DNA from: Bordetella parapertussis | Lineage (GTDB): Bacteria > Pseudomonadota > Gammaproteobacteria > Burkholderiales > Burkholderiaceae_E | DNA: 39,135 nt | Assembly (NCBI GenBank): GCA_945883285.1 | Contig: CAMCXH010000008.1 | Span: forward strand, 1-39,135 | Direction of reading: 5' to 3' | Shown here: piece after piece, positions 9,160-17,622 of the stretch | Numbering within the stretch: position 1 is the first letter of the stretch | Layout of the letters: each line of letters opens with the position of its first letter | The notes under the pieces: model-generated | Told to the model about the DNA's origin: nothing | Database searches by the model: none | The model's input: the letters and a program-made list of their open reading frames with translations, nothing else | Position numbers and translations under genes: made by a program

Positions 9160-10434
9160 ATGCAACTCCTCACCCTTGGCTTGAACCACACTACCGCGCC
9201 CCTGGCGCTTCGCGAGAAGGTGGCGTTTCCGGGCGAGGCGCTGCGCGATGCGGTGGCCAATCTGAAGGGCGAGCTGCGCAGCGTTCTGCCCGAGACCGCG
9301 ATTCTGTCGACCTGCAACCGCACCGAGATCTACTGCGCCACGCCCGAACCGGCGCAGGCGCGCCAGGCGATCACCCGCTGGATGGCCGACTTCAACGGGC
9401 TGGGATCGGCGCCCGGCCTGGACGAACATCTCTACGCCCTTCCCAATAACGAAGCCGTACGCCATGCCTTCCGGGTGGCCTCAGGCCTTGATTCGATGGT
9501 GCTCGGCGAGCCGCAGATCCTCGGCCAGATGAAAGACGCCGCACGCGTCGCCCAGGAAGCCGATGCGCTCGGCACCCATCTGCATCAGCTCTTTCAGCGA
9601 ACCTTCGCGGTCGCGAAGGAAGTGCGCAGCCAGACCGAGATCGGCGCGCATTCGGTGTCGATGGCGGCCGCCGGTGTGCGGCTGGCCCAGCGGCTCTTCG
9701 AAGATCTGCGCGAAACCTCGATCCTGTTCGTGGGCGCCGGCGAGATGATCGAGCTGGCCGCCACCCACTTTGTGGCCCAGCAGCCCAAGCGCATCGCAGT
9801 CGCCAATCGCACCGCCGAGCGCGCCCAAAAGCTCGCTGAGCGCTTCGGCGCCCAGTCGGTCAAGCTGTCAGATCTGCCCGAGACGCTGGGCGACCACGAC
9901 ATCATCGTGTCCTGCACCGCCAGCTCGCTGCCGATCATCGGTCTGGGCATGGTCGAGCGGGCGCTACGACAGCGCCGGCGCCGGCCGATGTTCATGATCG
10001 ACCTGGCCGTGCCGCGCGATATCGAACCTGAAGTCGCGCGCCTTGACGACGTCTTTCTCTATACCGTCGACGATCTCGGCAAGCTGGTCCAGACCGGCAT
10101 GGAAAATCGCCAGTCGGCGGTCGCCCAGGCTGAAACCATCATCGAGACCCGCGTCGACGCCTTCATGCACTGGCTGTCGGCCCGCCAGGCCGTGCCGGCG
10201 ATCAAGGCGCTGCATGCCCGCGGCGAGTCGCTCAAGCAGGGCGAACTCGAACGTGCACGACGTATGCTGGCTCGCGGCGACGACCCTCAGGCCGTCCTCG
10301 AGGCGCTCGCCAGCAGTCTGACCGGCAAATTCCTTCACGGCCCCACCACCCTGCTGCAGCAGCCGGGTCCGGCGCAGCAGCAGATCGGCGCGCTCATCGA
10401 CCGTCTGCTGCCCGAAGACAAATCATCCTCCTGA
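9160..10434 (+). CDS. hemA: Glutamyl-tRNA reductase
   Basis: A 424-residue enzyme that reduces glutamyl-tRNA(Glu) to glutamate-1-semialdehyde with NADPH, the first committed step of haem synthesis by the C5 pathway. The catalytic cysteine is Cys52 in STCNRTE. The family signature [22 protein letters not shown] follows near 95-117, then the NADPH domain (FVGAGEM, ANRT) and the C-terminal dimerisation helices. [14 protein letters not shown] at the N-terminus is typical, which supports the ATG at 9160. The leader carries direct and inverted repeats that may regulate it. prfA begins 48 bp downstream, the common hemA-prfA-prmC order, so cotranscription is likely. Confidence 0.97.
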   Translation: MQLLTLGLNHTTAPLALREKVAFPGEALRDAVANLKGELRSVLPETAILSTCNRTEIYCATPEPAQARQAITRWMADFNGLGSAPGLDEHLYALPNNEAVRHAFRVASGLDSMVLGEPQILGQMKDAARVAQEADALGTHLHQLFQRTFAVAKEVRSQTEIGAHSVSMAAAGVRLAQRLFEDLRETSILFVGAGEMIELAATHFVAQQPKRIAVANRTAERAQKLAERFGAQSVKLSDLPETLGDHDIIVSCTASSLPIIGLGMVERALRQRRRRPMFMIDLAVPRDIEPEVARLDDVFLYTVDDLGKLVQTGMENRQSAVAQAETIIETRVDAFMHWLSARQAVPAIKALHARGESLKQGELERARRMLARGDDPQAVLEALASSLTGKFLHGPTTLLQQPGPAQQQIGALIDRLLPEDKSSS

Positions 10435-10482
10435 GGGTCGCGCCGGCGCACTCCAGCCCGCCGGGCACTGTCTGATATGGCC

Positions 10483-11577
10483 ATGAATCCCTCGATGCTC
10501 GACAAGCTGTCGCGGCTCGAAGAGCGGCTGGCTGAGGTCTCGGCGCTACTGTCGACCGAAGAGGCCACCCGCGACATCACCGAATACCGCCGCCTCAACC
10601 GCGAGCATGCCGAGCTCGCCGAAGTGGTCGAGCATTTCGTTGCCTGGCGACAGGCCCGCCGCGACCTCGATACCGCCGAGCAGCTGCGCGCCGATCCCGA
10701 GATGCGCGACTTTGCCGACGACGAAGCCACCGCCGCCAATCAGCGGCTCGCCGAAGAAGGCGCGATGCTCGAACGGCTGCTGGTGCCGCGCGACCCGGAT
10801 GACGGGCGCGACGTGATCCTCGAGATCCGCGCCGGCACCGGCGGCGACGAGAGCGCGCTCTTTGCCGGCGACCTGCTGCGCATGTATCTGCGCTATGCCG
10901 AGCGACAGCACTGGCAGACCGAGCTGCTCTCGGAGAGCGCCGCCGAGCTCGGCGGCTACAAGGAAGTGATCGTGCGCGTCGCAGGCAATTCGGTGTTCGC
11001 GCGCATGAAGTTCGAGTCGGGCGGCCATCGGGTGCAAAGGGTGCCCGTAACCGAGGCGCAGGGCCGCATCCACACTTCGGCCTGCACGGTGGCGGTCATG
11101 CCCGAAGCCGACGATGTCTCGGACGTGGTGATCTCGCCGGACGAGCTGCGCATCGATGTGTTCCGGGCCTCGGGCGCCGGCGGCCAGCATGTCAACAAGA
11201 CCGAGTCGGCAGTGCGTATCACCCATCTGCCGACCGGCATCGTGGCCGAATGCCAGGACGACCGCTCGCAGCATCGCAACAAGGACAAGGCGATGAAGGT
11301 GCTGGCCACCCGCATTCGCGATCTGCAGGTGCGGGCTGCGCAGGCCAGGGAAGCCGCCACGCGCAAATCGCTGATCGGCTCGGGCGACCGCTCCGAGCGG
11401 ATCCGCACCTACAACTTTCCGCAGGGCCGCGTCACCGACCATCGCATCAACCTCACGCTCTACAAGCTGCAGGCGGTGATGGATGGCGATCTCGATGACC
11501 TGCTGGGCCCGCTGATGACCGAGCATCAGGCCGAAAAGCTCGCAGCGCTCGCCGAGGAAGCGACCTCGCCGCAATGA
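10483..11577 (+). CDS. prfA: Peptide chain release factor 1 (RF1)
   Basis: This protein recognises UAA and UAG stop codons on the ribosome and triggers peptide release. The codon-reading tripeptide is PVT, inside [19 protein letters not shown]. The catalytic GGQ is at 233-235 if translation starts at 10483, exactly the E. coli numbering. That match and the similarity of MNPSMLDKL to the E. coli N-terminus are why I prefer 10483 over the ATG two codons upstream at 10477. No strong ribosome-binding site precedes either. The stop codon overlaps the prmC start (ATGA at 11574-11577), so RF1 and the enzyme that methylates its Gln235 are translationally coupled. Confidence 0.96.
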   Translation: MNPSMLDKLSRLEERLAEVSALLSTEEATRDITEYRRLNREHAELAEVVEHFVAWRQARRDLDTAEQLRADPEMRDFADDEATAANQRLAEEGAMLERLLVPRDPDDGRDVILEIRAGTGGDESALFAGDLLRMYLRYAERQHWQTELLSESAAELGGYKEVIVRVAGNSVFARMKFESGGHRVQRVPVTEAQGRIHTSACTVAVMPEADDVSDVVISPDELRIDVFRASGAGGQHVNKTESAVRITHLPTGIVAECQDDRSQHRNKDKAMKVLATRIRDLQVRAAQAREAATRKSLIGSGDRSERIRTYNFPQGRVTDHRINLTLYKLQAVMDGDLDDLLGPLMTEHQAEKLAALAEEATSPQ

Positions 11578-12551
11578 GCGGCCAGTCTCCCCGATCGTGG
11601 GACGCGCTGCAGGCCGCCGCCGGGCTGCCGCGGCTCGATGCCCGCGCGCTGCTCGAGCATGTCAGCGGGCGGGCCCGGGAGTGGCTGGTGGCCCATGGCG
11701 ATGAGCCGGCCGACGCGCTTGTTGCCGAGCAGTTCGATGCCCTGGCGGCCCGGCGTCGCGAGGGTGAGCCGCTGGCCTACCTGACCGGCTACCGCGAGTT
11801 TTTCGGCCGACGCTTTGCGGTCGATCGGCATGTGCTGGTGCCTCGCCCCGAGACCGAAGGGCTGGTCGAGGCGGCGCTCAGCCGTCTGCCGGCTCGGGTG
11901 GCGGCCCCGACAAGCGCCTCGACAGCATCACCGGCAGCAGCAGCGTTTTCATCGACCGCCGGCGACACGGCGAAGCGAATGTCCGCGGGCCGACCCCTGC
12001 CCCTGCGCGTGCTCGACCTGGGCACCGGCAGCGGGGTCATCGCAATCACGCTCGCGCTGGCCAGATCCGACCTTCACCTGAGCGCCACCGACGCCTCGGT
12101 GACGGCCCTCGCCTGCGCGCAGGCCAATGCCGACCGCCTGTCGGCACCGCCGATCGAGTGGCATCAGGGCGACTGGTGGACAGCCCTGCCGCCCGGTACG
12201 CCGCGCTTCGACATGGTGGTCTCCAACCCGCCCTATCTGGCCGACGACGACCCGCATCTGAACGATCCGGCGCTGCGACATGAACCGGCGGGCGCCCTGG
12301 CCTGCGGCCCCCGGGGCCTGGAAGCAATCGAGCGGATCGTCGCGCAGGCCCCTGCCCACCTGCTGCCCGGCGGCTGGCTGCTGCTTGAGCATGGTTTCGA
12401 GCAGGGTCTGGCGGTGCGGGATCGACTCACGCGGGCGGGCCTGTCGGAGGTGGCCACGCTGGCCGATCTGCAGGGACTCGAGCGGGTCAGTCTGGGTCGG
12501 CGATACCCCAGCGATACCCTGACGTTTGACGCGGGCCGCGGCGCTGCCTAG
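11574..12551 (+). CDS. prmC: Release factor glutamine methyltransferase
   Basis: A SAM-dependent enzyme that N5-methylates the glutamine of the GGQ motif in RF1 and RF2. The N-terminal helical substrate-binding domain (about 1-100) contains [16 protein letters not shown] and VLVPRPETE. The methyltransferase domain has the SAM loop DLGTGSG (148-154) and the catalytic NPPY (218-221). Between them, about residues 106-142, is an Ala/Ser/Thr-rich linker longer than usual (325 residues against about 277 in E. coli). The gene overlaps prfA by four bases. Its TAG stop is embedded in the likely -10 box of grxD. Confidence 0.95.
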   Translation: MSGQSPRSWDALQAAAGLPRLDARALLEHVSGRAREWLVAHGDEPADALVAEQFDALAARRREGEPLAYLTGYREFFGRRFAVDRHVLVPRPETEGLVEAALSRLPARVAAPTSASTASPAAAAFSSTAGDTAKRMSAGRPLPLRVLDLGTGSGVIAITLALARSDLHLSATDASVTALACAQANADRLSAPPIEWHQGDWWTALPPGTPRFDMVVSNPPYLADDDPHLNDPALRHEPAGALACGPRGLEAIERIVAQAPAHLLPGGWLLLEHGFEQGLAVRDRLTRAGLSEVATLADLQGLERVSLGRRYPSDTLTFDAGRGAA

Positions 12552-12554
12552 ACT
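12549..12554 (+). promoter_or_regulatory. Candidate -10 box (TAGACT) for grxD
   Basis: TAGACTCGGTCC overlaps the prmC stop codon and resembles the elements before ilvA (TAGAATCGGTCG) and the DUF3683 gene (TACAATCGGTCG). It would give grxD its own transcript with a leader of roughly 40 bases. No clear -35 box. Confidence 0.35.
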
Positions 12555-12603
12555 CGGTCCCCTGCCAGCGGCGCACTGCGCCCTCTTTCAAGGACTCAAT
12601 GAC

Positions 12604-12927
12604 ATGGACGCCAGCCAATTCATCAAAAAGACGGTCGAAGACCATCCGGTCGTGCTCTTCATGAAGGGAACCGCGCAGTTCCCGCAGTGTGGCTTTTCGG
12701 GCCGTGCGGTGCAGCTGCTCAAGGCCTGCGGCGTCACCAGCATGGTCACCGTCAACGTCCTCGACGATGACGAAGTCCGCCAGGCGATCAAGACCTTCTC
12801 CAACTGGCCGACAATCCCACAGCTCTACGTCGGCGGCGAATTCGTCGGCGGCGCCGACATCGTCCAGGAAATGTACGACAGCGGCGAGCTCCAGAAGCTT
12901 TTTGCGGGCGAGGCACCCGCCGCCTGA
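12604..12927 (+). CDS. grxD: Monothiol glutaredoxin Grx4/GrxD
   Basis: A 107-residue monothiol glutaredoxin. The active site is CGFS (in PQCGFSGRA). The glutathione-binding lysine in FMKGT, the WPTIPQLY cis-proline motif and GGADI are all present. Members bind a glutathione-ligated 2Fe-2S cluster as dimers and pass clusters to target proteins or to BolA partners. The start is the ATG at 12604 (MDASQFIKKTV), preceded by AAGGA; upstream in-frame codons overlap the prmC end and look unlike the family. It lies 52 bp after prmC. Confidence 0.95.
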   Translation: MDASQFIKKTVEDHPVVLFMKGTAQFPQCGFSGRAVQLLKACGVTSMVTVNVLDDDEVRQAIKTFSNWPTIPQLYVGGEFVGGADIVQEMYDSGELQKLFAGEAPAA

Positions 12928-12967
12928 TCGCGATCGCGCGCTCCTGCGCGCCGGGTTCAGCGATCAC

Positions 12968-13003
12968 GATGCAGGCGCCCCCGGCACCGACCACGCCTGC
13001 ATC
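12968..13003. repeat. 10-bp perfect inverted repeat after grxD
   Basis: GATGCAGGCG (12968-12977) and CGCCTGCATC (12994-13003) are perfect complements with a 16-base loop. There is no U-tract. It may be a Rho-assisted 3' end structure of the grxD mRNA or an operator; I cannot tell. Confidence 0.45.
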
Positions 13004-13035
13004 GCATCCGAGACCGCTGGCCTGACAGCGACCCG

Positions 13036-13083
13036 GCCGCGTCGGACAGTTATTGCCGCTTTTTGCGGCCACGCCGACGCGGC
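13036..13083. repeat. Nested hairpin between grxD and ubiX
   Basis: An outer perfect 10-bp stem, GCCGCGTCGG (13036-13045) with CCGACGCGGC (13074-13083), encloses a small stem GCCGC-TTTTT-GCGGC (13055-13069). The region 12928-13168 otherwise holds no gene. The two-level fold sits just before the ubiX promoter and may act as terminator for grxD or as an mRNA structure. Confidence 0.5.
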
Positions 13084-13105
13084 GTTTCGGCTATCGCGAG
13101 GTCGG

Positions 13106-13111
13106 TACAAT
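13106..13111 (+). promoter_or_regulatory. Candidate -10 box (TACAAT) of ubiX
   Basis: TACAAT (5/6) followed by CGACCGG lies 57 bp before the ubiX start codon. The -35 region is poor. It shares the TAnAATCG form with other elements in the window. Confidence 0.4.
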
Positions 13112-13168
13112 CGACCGGATTGACGTTCGGTCCTGTGCCGACGTGCTGACCTCTCCCGGAGCCTGCCG

Positions 13169-13771
13169 ATGACCCGAAGACTGATCGTTGCCATCACCGG
13201 CGCATCGGGTGCGGTCTATGGCGTGCGCCTGCTGCAAGCCCTTCGCGATCTGCCGGAGGTGCAGACCCATCTGCTGGTCTCGGCTGCCGGCTGGTTGAAT
13301 ATCGAACAGGAGCTTGGCCGGGGGCGACGCGACATCGAGGCGCTTGCCGATGTCGTGCACAACGTTCGCGACGTCGGCGCGAGCATCGCCTCCGGGTCGT
13401 TTCGCAGTGACGGCATGGTGGTCGCGCCCTGCTCGATGCGCACCCTGGCGGCCGTCGCGCATGGCATGTCGGACAATCTCATCACCCGCGCGGCCGATGT
13501 GGTGCTCAAGGAGCGGCGCCGGCTGGTGCTGATGGTCCGCGAGACGCCCCTGAACCTTGCGCATCTTCGCAACATGACCGCGGTCACTGAGATGGGCGGC
13601 ATCGTCTTTCCGCCGGTGCCGGCCTTCTACAACCGGCCGCAGTCGGTCGACGAACTGATCGACCATACCGTCGGCCGGGTGCTCGATCTGCTCGACGTGT
13701 CGCAGACACTTTCGCCCGCCTGGCAGGGGCTTGCCTCGGCGCGGGCAGCTGCCAATGAGGACTCGCCATGA
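13169..13771 (+). CDS. ubiX: Flavin prenyltransferase UbiX
   Basis: A 200-residue enzyme that joins a dimethylallyl group to FMN, making the prenylated FMN used by UbiD-type decarboxylases, for example in ubiquinone synthesis. The family pattern is clear: VAITGASGAVYGVRLL at the N-terminus, APCSMRTLAAVAHG, and RRLVLMVRETPLNLAHLRNM with the phosphate-binding arginines. The ATG at 13169 has GGAG a few bases upstream. No ubiD is seen in this window. The stop overlaps the next start (ATGA at 13768-13771), coupling it to the CYTH/CHAD gene. That pairing is not an obvious functional link. Confidence 0.95.
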   Translation: MTRRLIVAITGASGAVYGVRLLQALRDLPEVQTHLLVSAAGWLNIEQELGRGRRDIEALADVVHNVRDVGASIASGSFRSDGMVVAPCSMRTLAAVAHGMSDNLITRAADVVLKERRRLVLMVRETPLNLAHLRNMTAVTEMGGIVFPPVPAFYNRPQSVDELIDHTVGRVLDLLDVSQTLSPAWQGLASARAAANEDSP

Positions 13772-15438
13772 GCCACCGCGAACTCGAGTTGAAGTTCTCG
13801 TTGCCGCTGTCGTTGCAGGACAAGCTCGATGACGGTGCCGCCAATGCCTGGGATCGCGAACGGGTCTGGTCCTGCTACTACGACACGCCCGATGGCGAGC
13901 TGACACGCGCCCGGATGGCGGTGCGCGTGCGCCGGCATGGCGAGCGCTGGCTGCAGACCGTCAAGGCCGAGGGTGCCGGTCAGTTCGAGCGCTTCGAATG
14001 GGAACAAGCCATCGACGGCCCGGGACCACAGCGCGACGCTCTGCCGCCCGCCGATACCGAGCTGGGCGCGATCGCGCACCGCAGTTTCGGCTTGTGGCGC
14101 CCGCTCTTCGAGACCGACTTCGAGCGACGCAGCCGCGCCATCGAGCCCTCCCCGGGCCTGGTGATCGAGATCGCTCAGGACATCGGCGAATTGCGTTGTG
14201 GCGATCGTACCGAGTCGATCCGCGAGGTCGAGCTCGAATGTCTGCAGGGCGGGCGCGCCGAATTCTTCGACTGGGCACTCGACTGGGCGAAGGCAATGCA
14301 GGCCTGCCTGCTGATTCCCACGAAAAACGAGCGCGGACTCCGGCTCGCGGCACGCCTGCCGCTGGTCGCGAGTCCGCTCAAGGCGCCCGCGACCGTGCCT
14401 GCTCGCAGCCAGAGGCCCGGCGCCGCGGCCGCGCAGATTCTGGCGGCCTGCATCGCGCATGCCTGCGCGAATATCGAGCCGATCCTGTCCTCGGATGTAC
14501 CGGAAGGCCCGCATCAGTTCCGGGTCGCACTCAGACGGTTCAGGGCTGCCTTGCGATTTTTCGGGCTGCGCGAGATCGATCCCGTCTGGGAGACCCTCGA
14601 CCGGACCGCCTCGAGTCTGGCCGATGCCGCAGGCAAGGTCCGCGACTTTGATGTCTTCGAGTCGGGGCTCCTGCCCGAGTTGCGAAGCCGCTTCAAGGGC
14701 GACGCCGCGCTCGAAACCCTGTCGCGCGCAGTCGGGCACGCCCGCGAATCAGCGCGCATGGAACTGCGGCGAACCCTTTCGGGCCCTGATGCATCGCAGT
14801 TCGTCCTGCAGGTGTCGGCCATGGCAGAGCGGCTCGCCGACGCGAGCAATCCTGCGGAATTGCCGGGTGTCGACTTCGGCGCCTTCGCTGCGGTGCGTCT
14901 GCCGGCGCTCATGGCACGGGTTCGCCGGCGGGCACGCGGCGCCCGGTCCGAGGCCGACTGGCACCGGACCCGGATTGCAATCAAGAATTTGCGCTACGCG
15001 CTTGAGTTCTCAGCCCTTGCAGTCTCACGCAGCGCCGATGTGCCCCGCATGACCACCGCCCTTGCCCGCTGGCAGGACGAGCTCGGTGCCGGCCAGGACC
15101 TGGCAGTGGCCCGCGATGTGGCCACGCAAGCCATGGCCAGACCCGGCGTTCCCTCCGAAGCGGCTGTCAGAGCCACGGCCCTGATCGACGCCTGGCGATC
15201 GTTTTCTGCACCCCGAACAGTCGGCCGCCAGCGTATCGCCCGTCGATCACTGAGTCTCATGAACGAGCTGTCAGGCGCACTGTCGGCCTCAAAAGCGACG
15301 CTGCACAGCGATGAGCAGACCAGCGCGCAGGCGACGCCTTCCAACCAGACGCCCGCCCCACCGTCGAGCGACGATCTGCACGACCAGGCCGAGGCGAACG
15401 GATCCGGACCGTCCGACCCGCCTGCCGCCATGCAATAA
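13768..15438 (+). CDS. CYTH and CHAD domain protein (triphosphatase-like)
   Basis: A 556-residue protein with an N-terminal CYTH domain (about 1-200) and a C-terminal CHAD domain (about 225-495). The CYTH signature ExExK is ELELK at residues 5-9, with further acidic and basic tunnel residues (RVRRHGERWLQTVK, REVELE). CYTH enzymes hydrolyse inorganic triphosphate or related polyphosphorylated compounds using divalent metal. CHAD domains carry conserved histidines and arginines (HQFRVALRRFRAALRFF, KNLRYALEF) and bind polyphosphate. The layout matches E. coli YgiF. The last 60 residues are a polar, low-complexity tail. It overlaps ubiX by four bases; the universal stress gene starts 30 bp downstream. 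Confidence 0.92.
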   Translation: MSHRELELKFSLPLSLQDKLDDGAANAWDRERVWSCYYDTPDGELTRARMAVRVRRHGERWLQTVKAEGAGQFERFEWEQAIDGPGPQRDALPPADTELGAIAHRSFGLWRPLFETDFERRSRAIEPSPGLVIEIAQDIGELRCGDRTESIREVELECLQGGRAEFFDWALDWAKAMQACLLIPTKNERGLRLAARLPLVASPLKAPATVPARSQRPGAAAAQILAACIAHACANIEPILSSDVPEGPHQFRVALRRFRAALRFFGLREIDPVWETLDRTASSLADAAGKVRDFDVFESGLLPELRSRFKGDAALETLSRAVGHARESARMELRRTLSGPDASQFVLQVSAMAERLADASNPAELPGVDFGAFAAVRLPALMARVRRRARGARSEADWHRTRIAIKNLRYALEFSALAVSRSADVPRMTTALARWQDELGAGQDLAVARDVATQAMARPGVPSEAAVRATALIDAWRSFSAPRTVGRQRIARRSLSLMNELSGALSASKATLHSDEQTSAQATPSNQTPAPPSSDDLHDQAEANGSGPSDPPAAMQ

Positions 15439-15468
15439 TTCGGACGCCCGACATTGACAGGACAGGCC

Positions 15469-15894
15469 ATGAAACTCTTTGTCGCCATTGACGGTTCAAA
15501 AAACTCGCTGCGCGGGCTCAAATACGCCATCAAGCTCGCCGGCAAGCTCTCCGAACCATCGCTTCTCATCCTGGCCAATGCCCACGACGACATGGCCCTG
15601 CGCGGCGCCAGCCAGTTCGTCGGCAAGCAGGCTGTCGACCGCTACCTTGAGGAGCTCGCCGAGTCGGAGCTCAAGCCGGCCATTGAGCAGGCGCGCAAGG
15701 CCGGGGTGCCCTTCGAGTCGCGGGTGCTTCGCGGCCGGGTGGCTCAGGCGATCGCCGAGTCGGCCGACGACAGCAAATGCGACCTGATCGTGCTTGGCTC
15801 CAAGGGCCGCAGCGCGATCAAGGATCTGATGATCGGGTCGGTTGCGCAGCGGGTCGCCTCACTCGCCAAAACCCCGGTCGTGCTCGTCAAGTAA
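15469..15894 (+). CDS. Universal stress protein (UspA family)
   Basis: A 141-residue single Usp domain. It begins MKLFVAIDGSKNSLRGLKYAIKLA and ends with the ATP-binding pattern LIVLGSKGRSAIKDLMIGSVAQRVASLAKTPVVLVK (G-2x-G-9x-G-S/T type). These proteins bind nucleotides and support survival under stress; the target is not known. The ATG at 15469 was chosen because the first beta strand starts there and AGGACAGG lies upstream; a start at 15454 would add five residues. AATAATTCGGACG at 15434-15446, overlapping the previous stop, may be its -10 region. Confidence 0.93.
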   Translation: MKLFVAIDGSKNSLRGLKYAIKLAGKLSEPSLLILANAHDDMALRGASQFVGKQAVDRYLEELAESELKPAIEQARKAGVPFESRVLRGRVAQAIAESADDSKCDLIVLGSKGRSAIKDLMIGSVAQRVASLAKTPVVLVK

Positions 15895-15937
15895 GCCCGC
15901 CGATTCACAGTCGACTCCATTTCAGGGCCTCACGATC

Positions 15938-16285
15938 ATGCGACTGCTGCTTGGATGGGCGATCAACGCCGGTGTGCTGCTCCTGCTGCCCTATCTGATC
16001 TCGGCAGTCCATATCCATGACTTCGTGACCGCGCTGATGGTCGCGCTGGTGCTCGGGCTGCTCAACGCCATCGTTCGCCCGCTGCTGGTGATCCTGACGC
16101 TGCCGATCACCCTGCTCACGCTCGGGCTCTTTCTGTTCGTGATCAACGGCCTGATGTTCTGGCTGGCGTCGCGACTATTCTCGGGTTTTCAGATCGACAG
16201 CTTCGGCTGGTCGATCGTCGCGGCGCTGGTCTACAGCGCAGTCAGTTGGGCGGTCAGCGCGGTGGTACTGCGCAAGAACGCCTGA
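15938..16285 (+). CDS. Phage holin family 4 (YvlD-like) membrane protein
   Basis: A 115-residue integral membrane protein with four hydrophobic helices, at about residues 5-22, 28-55, 57-80 and 90-110. The LGLLNAIVRPLLVILTLPITLLTLGLFLFVINGLMFW pattern is typical of the Phage_holin_4_2/YvlD family. Despite the family name, these are common chromosomal genes without a phage context, and their role is unknown. The ATG at 15938 is used because the first helix begins directly after it. It lies 43 bp after the universal stress gene and ends one base from the end of the convergent PilZ gene. Confidence 0.85.
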   Translation: MRLLLGWAINAGVLLLLPYLISAVHIHDFVTALMVALVLGLLNAIVRPLLVILTLPITLLTLGLFLFVINGLMFWLASRLFSGFQIDSFGWSIVAALVYSAVSWAVSAVVLRKNA

Positions 16286-16286
16286 T

Positions 16287-16979
16287 TCAGCGAACCATTC
16301 CAAAGACGTCGTCCTGCTCTGCGAGGAGTTTTTCGCCGACATACTGGCTGACGGCCAGCTGATTGGCCGCATCGATATCCAAGAACTCGAGGCCGAGCAA
16401 AGTGGCGGGGAACTCAGGCCGATGATCTCGGGTCACCGAACGGATGGCCGTCTTGACCTGAAGCGACAAGGCGGACCCAAGCACCATCAGTCTGAGTGAC
16501 ACATCGAGCTCGGTCGTGCCAACAGGCAGCGGGTTTTCAATGGCCACCTGCATGCCCCTCACGCTCAGATCACCTGTAAACCCGGCGCGAAGCTGATTTT
16601 CACCCGATCCGTAGCGCACCGCACACGGAATCATGACGCCCGCCCGACGAAGCTTGCGAACGATTTCGCGTCGCCGCTGCTCGGGGGGTGGCAAGGACAA
16701 TTCGAGACCGGGCGACTCACCCAGGATCACCCGCGTCACCGTGCTGTCGAAGGTCGAGAGAAACGCGCCATCGAAATTGCTCACGCCGAATGTCTCGCCT
16801 TCCTTGACGAACACCAGCATGCCGTCGTCAGACGGGTGGGTCACAAGAAAGCGGATCCTGGAGATCTGCCCGACAAGGCGGACATCCCACTTGCGGCCCG
16901 ACGCGGTCAGACGGATCGACGCTCGCCTGTCATTGAGAACCGGTCGCTTCCAGGAGAAGACTTTTTTTTGCTCTGTCAT
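16287..16979 (-). CDS. PilZ domain protein, YcgR-like flagellar brake family
   Basis: A 230-residue cytoplasmic protein with two parts. The N-terminal half (about 1-100) resembles the YcgR N-terminal (PilZN) beta-barrel. The C-terminal half is a PilZ domain that binds cyclic-di-GMP: the arginine-rich RRREIVRKLRR motif lies near residues 102-112 and the second motif is GDLSVRGMQ (D/N-x-S-x-x-G) near 137-145. YcgR proteins slow the flagellar motor when c-di-GMP is high. No flagellar genes are nearby, so the target here is inferred. The C-terminal tail extends past the PilZ core. The ATG at 16979 is the first in the frame. It converges on the holin-family gene. Confidence 0.82.
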   Translation of the reverse strand: MTEQKKVFSWKRPVLNDRRASIRLTASGRKWDVRLVGQISRIRFLVTHPSDDGMLVFVKEGETFGVSNFDGAFLSTFDSTVTRVILGESPGLELSLPPPEQRRREIVRKLRRAGVMIPCAVRYGSGENQLRAGFTGDLSVRGMQVAIENPLPVGTTELDVSLRLMVLGSALSLQVKTAIRSVTRDHRPEFPATLLGLEFLDIDAANQLAVSQYVGEKLLAEQDDVFGMVR

Positions 16980-17128
16980 CGACGCCAGGCAACCCGTTGT
17001 TTCAAATTCTCGAGCCGGATCCGATCATACGGGAATCAAGCGTGACGCACGTCACCGGTCGAGCGCCCGCGAGGAGCGACAATGCCAGTGAACGGCCAGT
17101 TTCGGCCGACAAACGGCAGGTGCCTCCG

Positions 17129-17452
17129 ATGATCAAGTTCAATGCCGCTCCCAAATTCGACTTCAACGAATGGGCGACACTCTATCAACGTGACCCAGCG
17201 GCCTTCGAGGCCCGGCGCAAGGCGCTCCTGGCCATCGAGATTGCTCGTGGCGGCAAACATGCCAACGCTGCCAAAGCGATGATCGAACGACTCGACAGCC
17301 AGCTGGAAGGGAAATCAGATGCCGAACGGGCGCGTTTGTCGCTGCTCGCCATGGTGGCGTCAGCCAAACAGATGACCGACCGGCTGACCGAGTTGTCCGA
17401 GCAGATGAAGGATCAGGCCCGTCGCTTCGAACGCCGCAAGCCGCAGCCCTGA
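17129..17452 (+). CDS. DUF3135 domain protein
   Basis: A 107-residue soluble protein, highly charged and helical. The N-terminal part FDFNEWATLYQRDPAAFEARRKALL fits the DUF3135 family, which has no known function. The C-terminal part (KQMTDRLTELSEQMKDQARRFERRK) could form a coiled coil and is strongly basic at the end. The start at 17129 (MIKFNAAPKFDFNEW) is preferred because the upstream in-frame extension to 16997 has no family-like features and runs back almost to the divergent PilZ start. The gene ends one base before the 3' end of the convergent tRNA gene. Confidence 0.75.
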   Translation: MIKFNAAPKFDFNEWATLYQRDPAAFEARRKALLAIEIARGGKHANAAKAMIERLDSQLEGKSDAERARLSLLAMVASAKQMTDRLTELSEQMKDQARRFERRKPQP

Positions 17453-17453
17453 G

Positions 17454-17529
17454 TGGTGCCCCCGATAGGAATCGAACCCACAACCTTCGGTTTACAAAAC
17501 CGCTGCTCTACCGATTGAGCTACAGGGGC
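17454..17529 (-). tRNA. tRNA-Thr (anticodon TGT)
   Basis: The minus strand folds into a full cloverleaf of 76 bases with encoded CCA. The acceptor stem is GCCCCTG with CGGGGGC (one U-G pair), the D arm GCTC...GAGC, the anticodon arm CGGT-TTTGTAA-ACCG with TGT at 17496-17494, and the T arm contains GTTCGATTC. TGT reads ACA and related threonine codons. The outermost anticodon-stem pair is G-A rather than Watson-Crick. The gene lies tail to tail with the DUF3135 gene, one base apart. Confidence 0.97.
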
Positions 17530-17587
17530 ATCTCTTGAAACTGCAGCAATGCAAGCGGTGTCGCCTATGCGCAAGCACTGGTCCGAC

Positions 17588-17593
17588 ATTGTA
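17588..17593 (-). promoter_or_regulatory. Candidate -10 box (TACAAT) for tRNA-Thr
   Basis: TACAAT on the minus strand lies about 60 bp upstream of the tRNA 5' end, inside the 93-bp gap after sspB. No good -35 box at normal spacing was found, so this is weak. Confidence 0.25.
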
Positions 17594-17622
17594 GGCTGAC
17601 CGGGCCGTTCAACGCACGCGGC

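Noticed and set aside
15938-16285. Possible prophage remnant suggested by the 'phage holin family' name
   Set aside because: The YvlD/Phage_holin_4_2 family is a common chromosomal membrane protein. No endolysin, integrase or other phage gene is nearby.
17454-17529. tRNA-Thr as an integration site for a genomic island
   Set aside because: No integrase gene and no second copy of the tRNA 3' end is seen, and both flanks are ordinary core genes.
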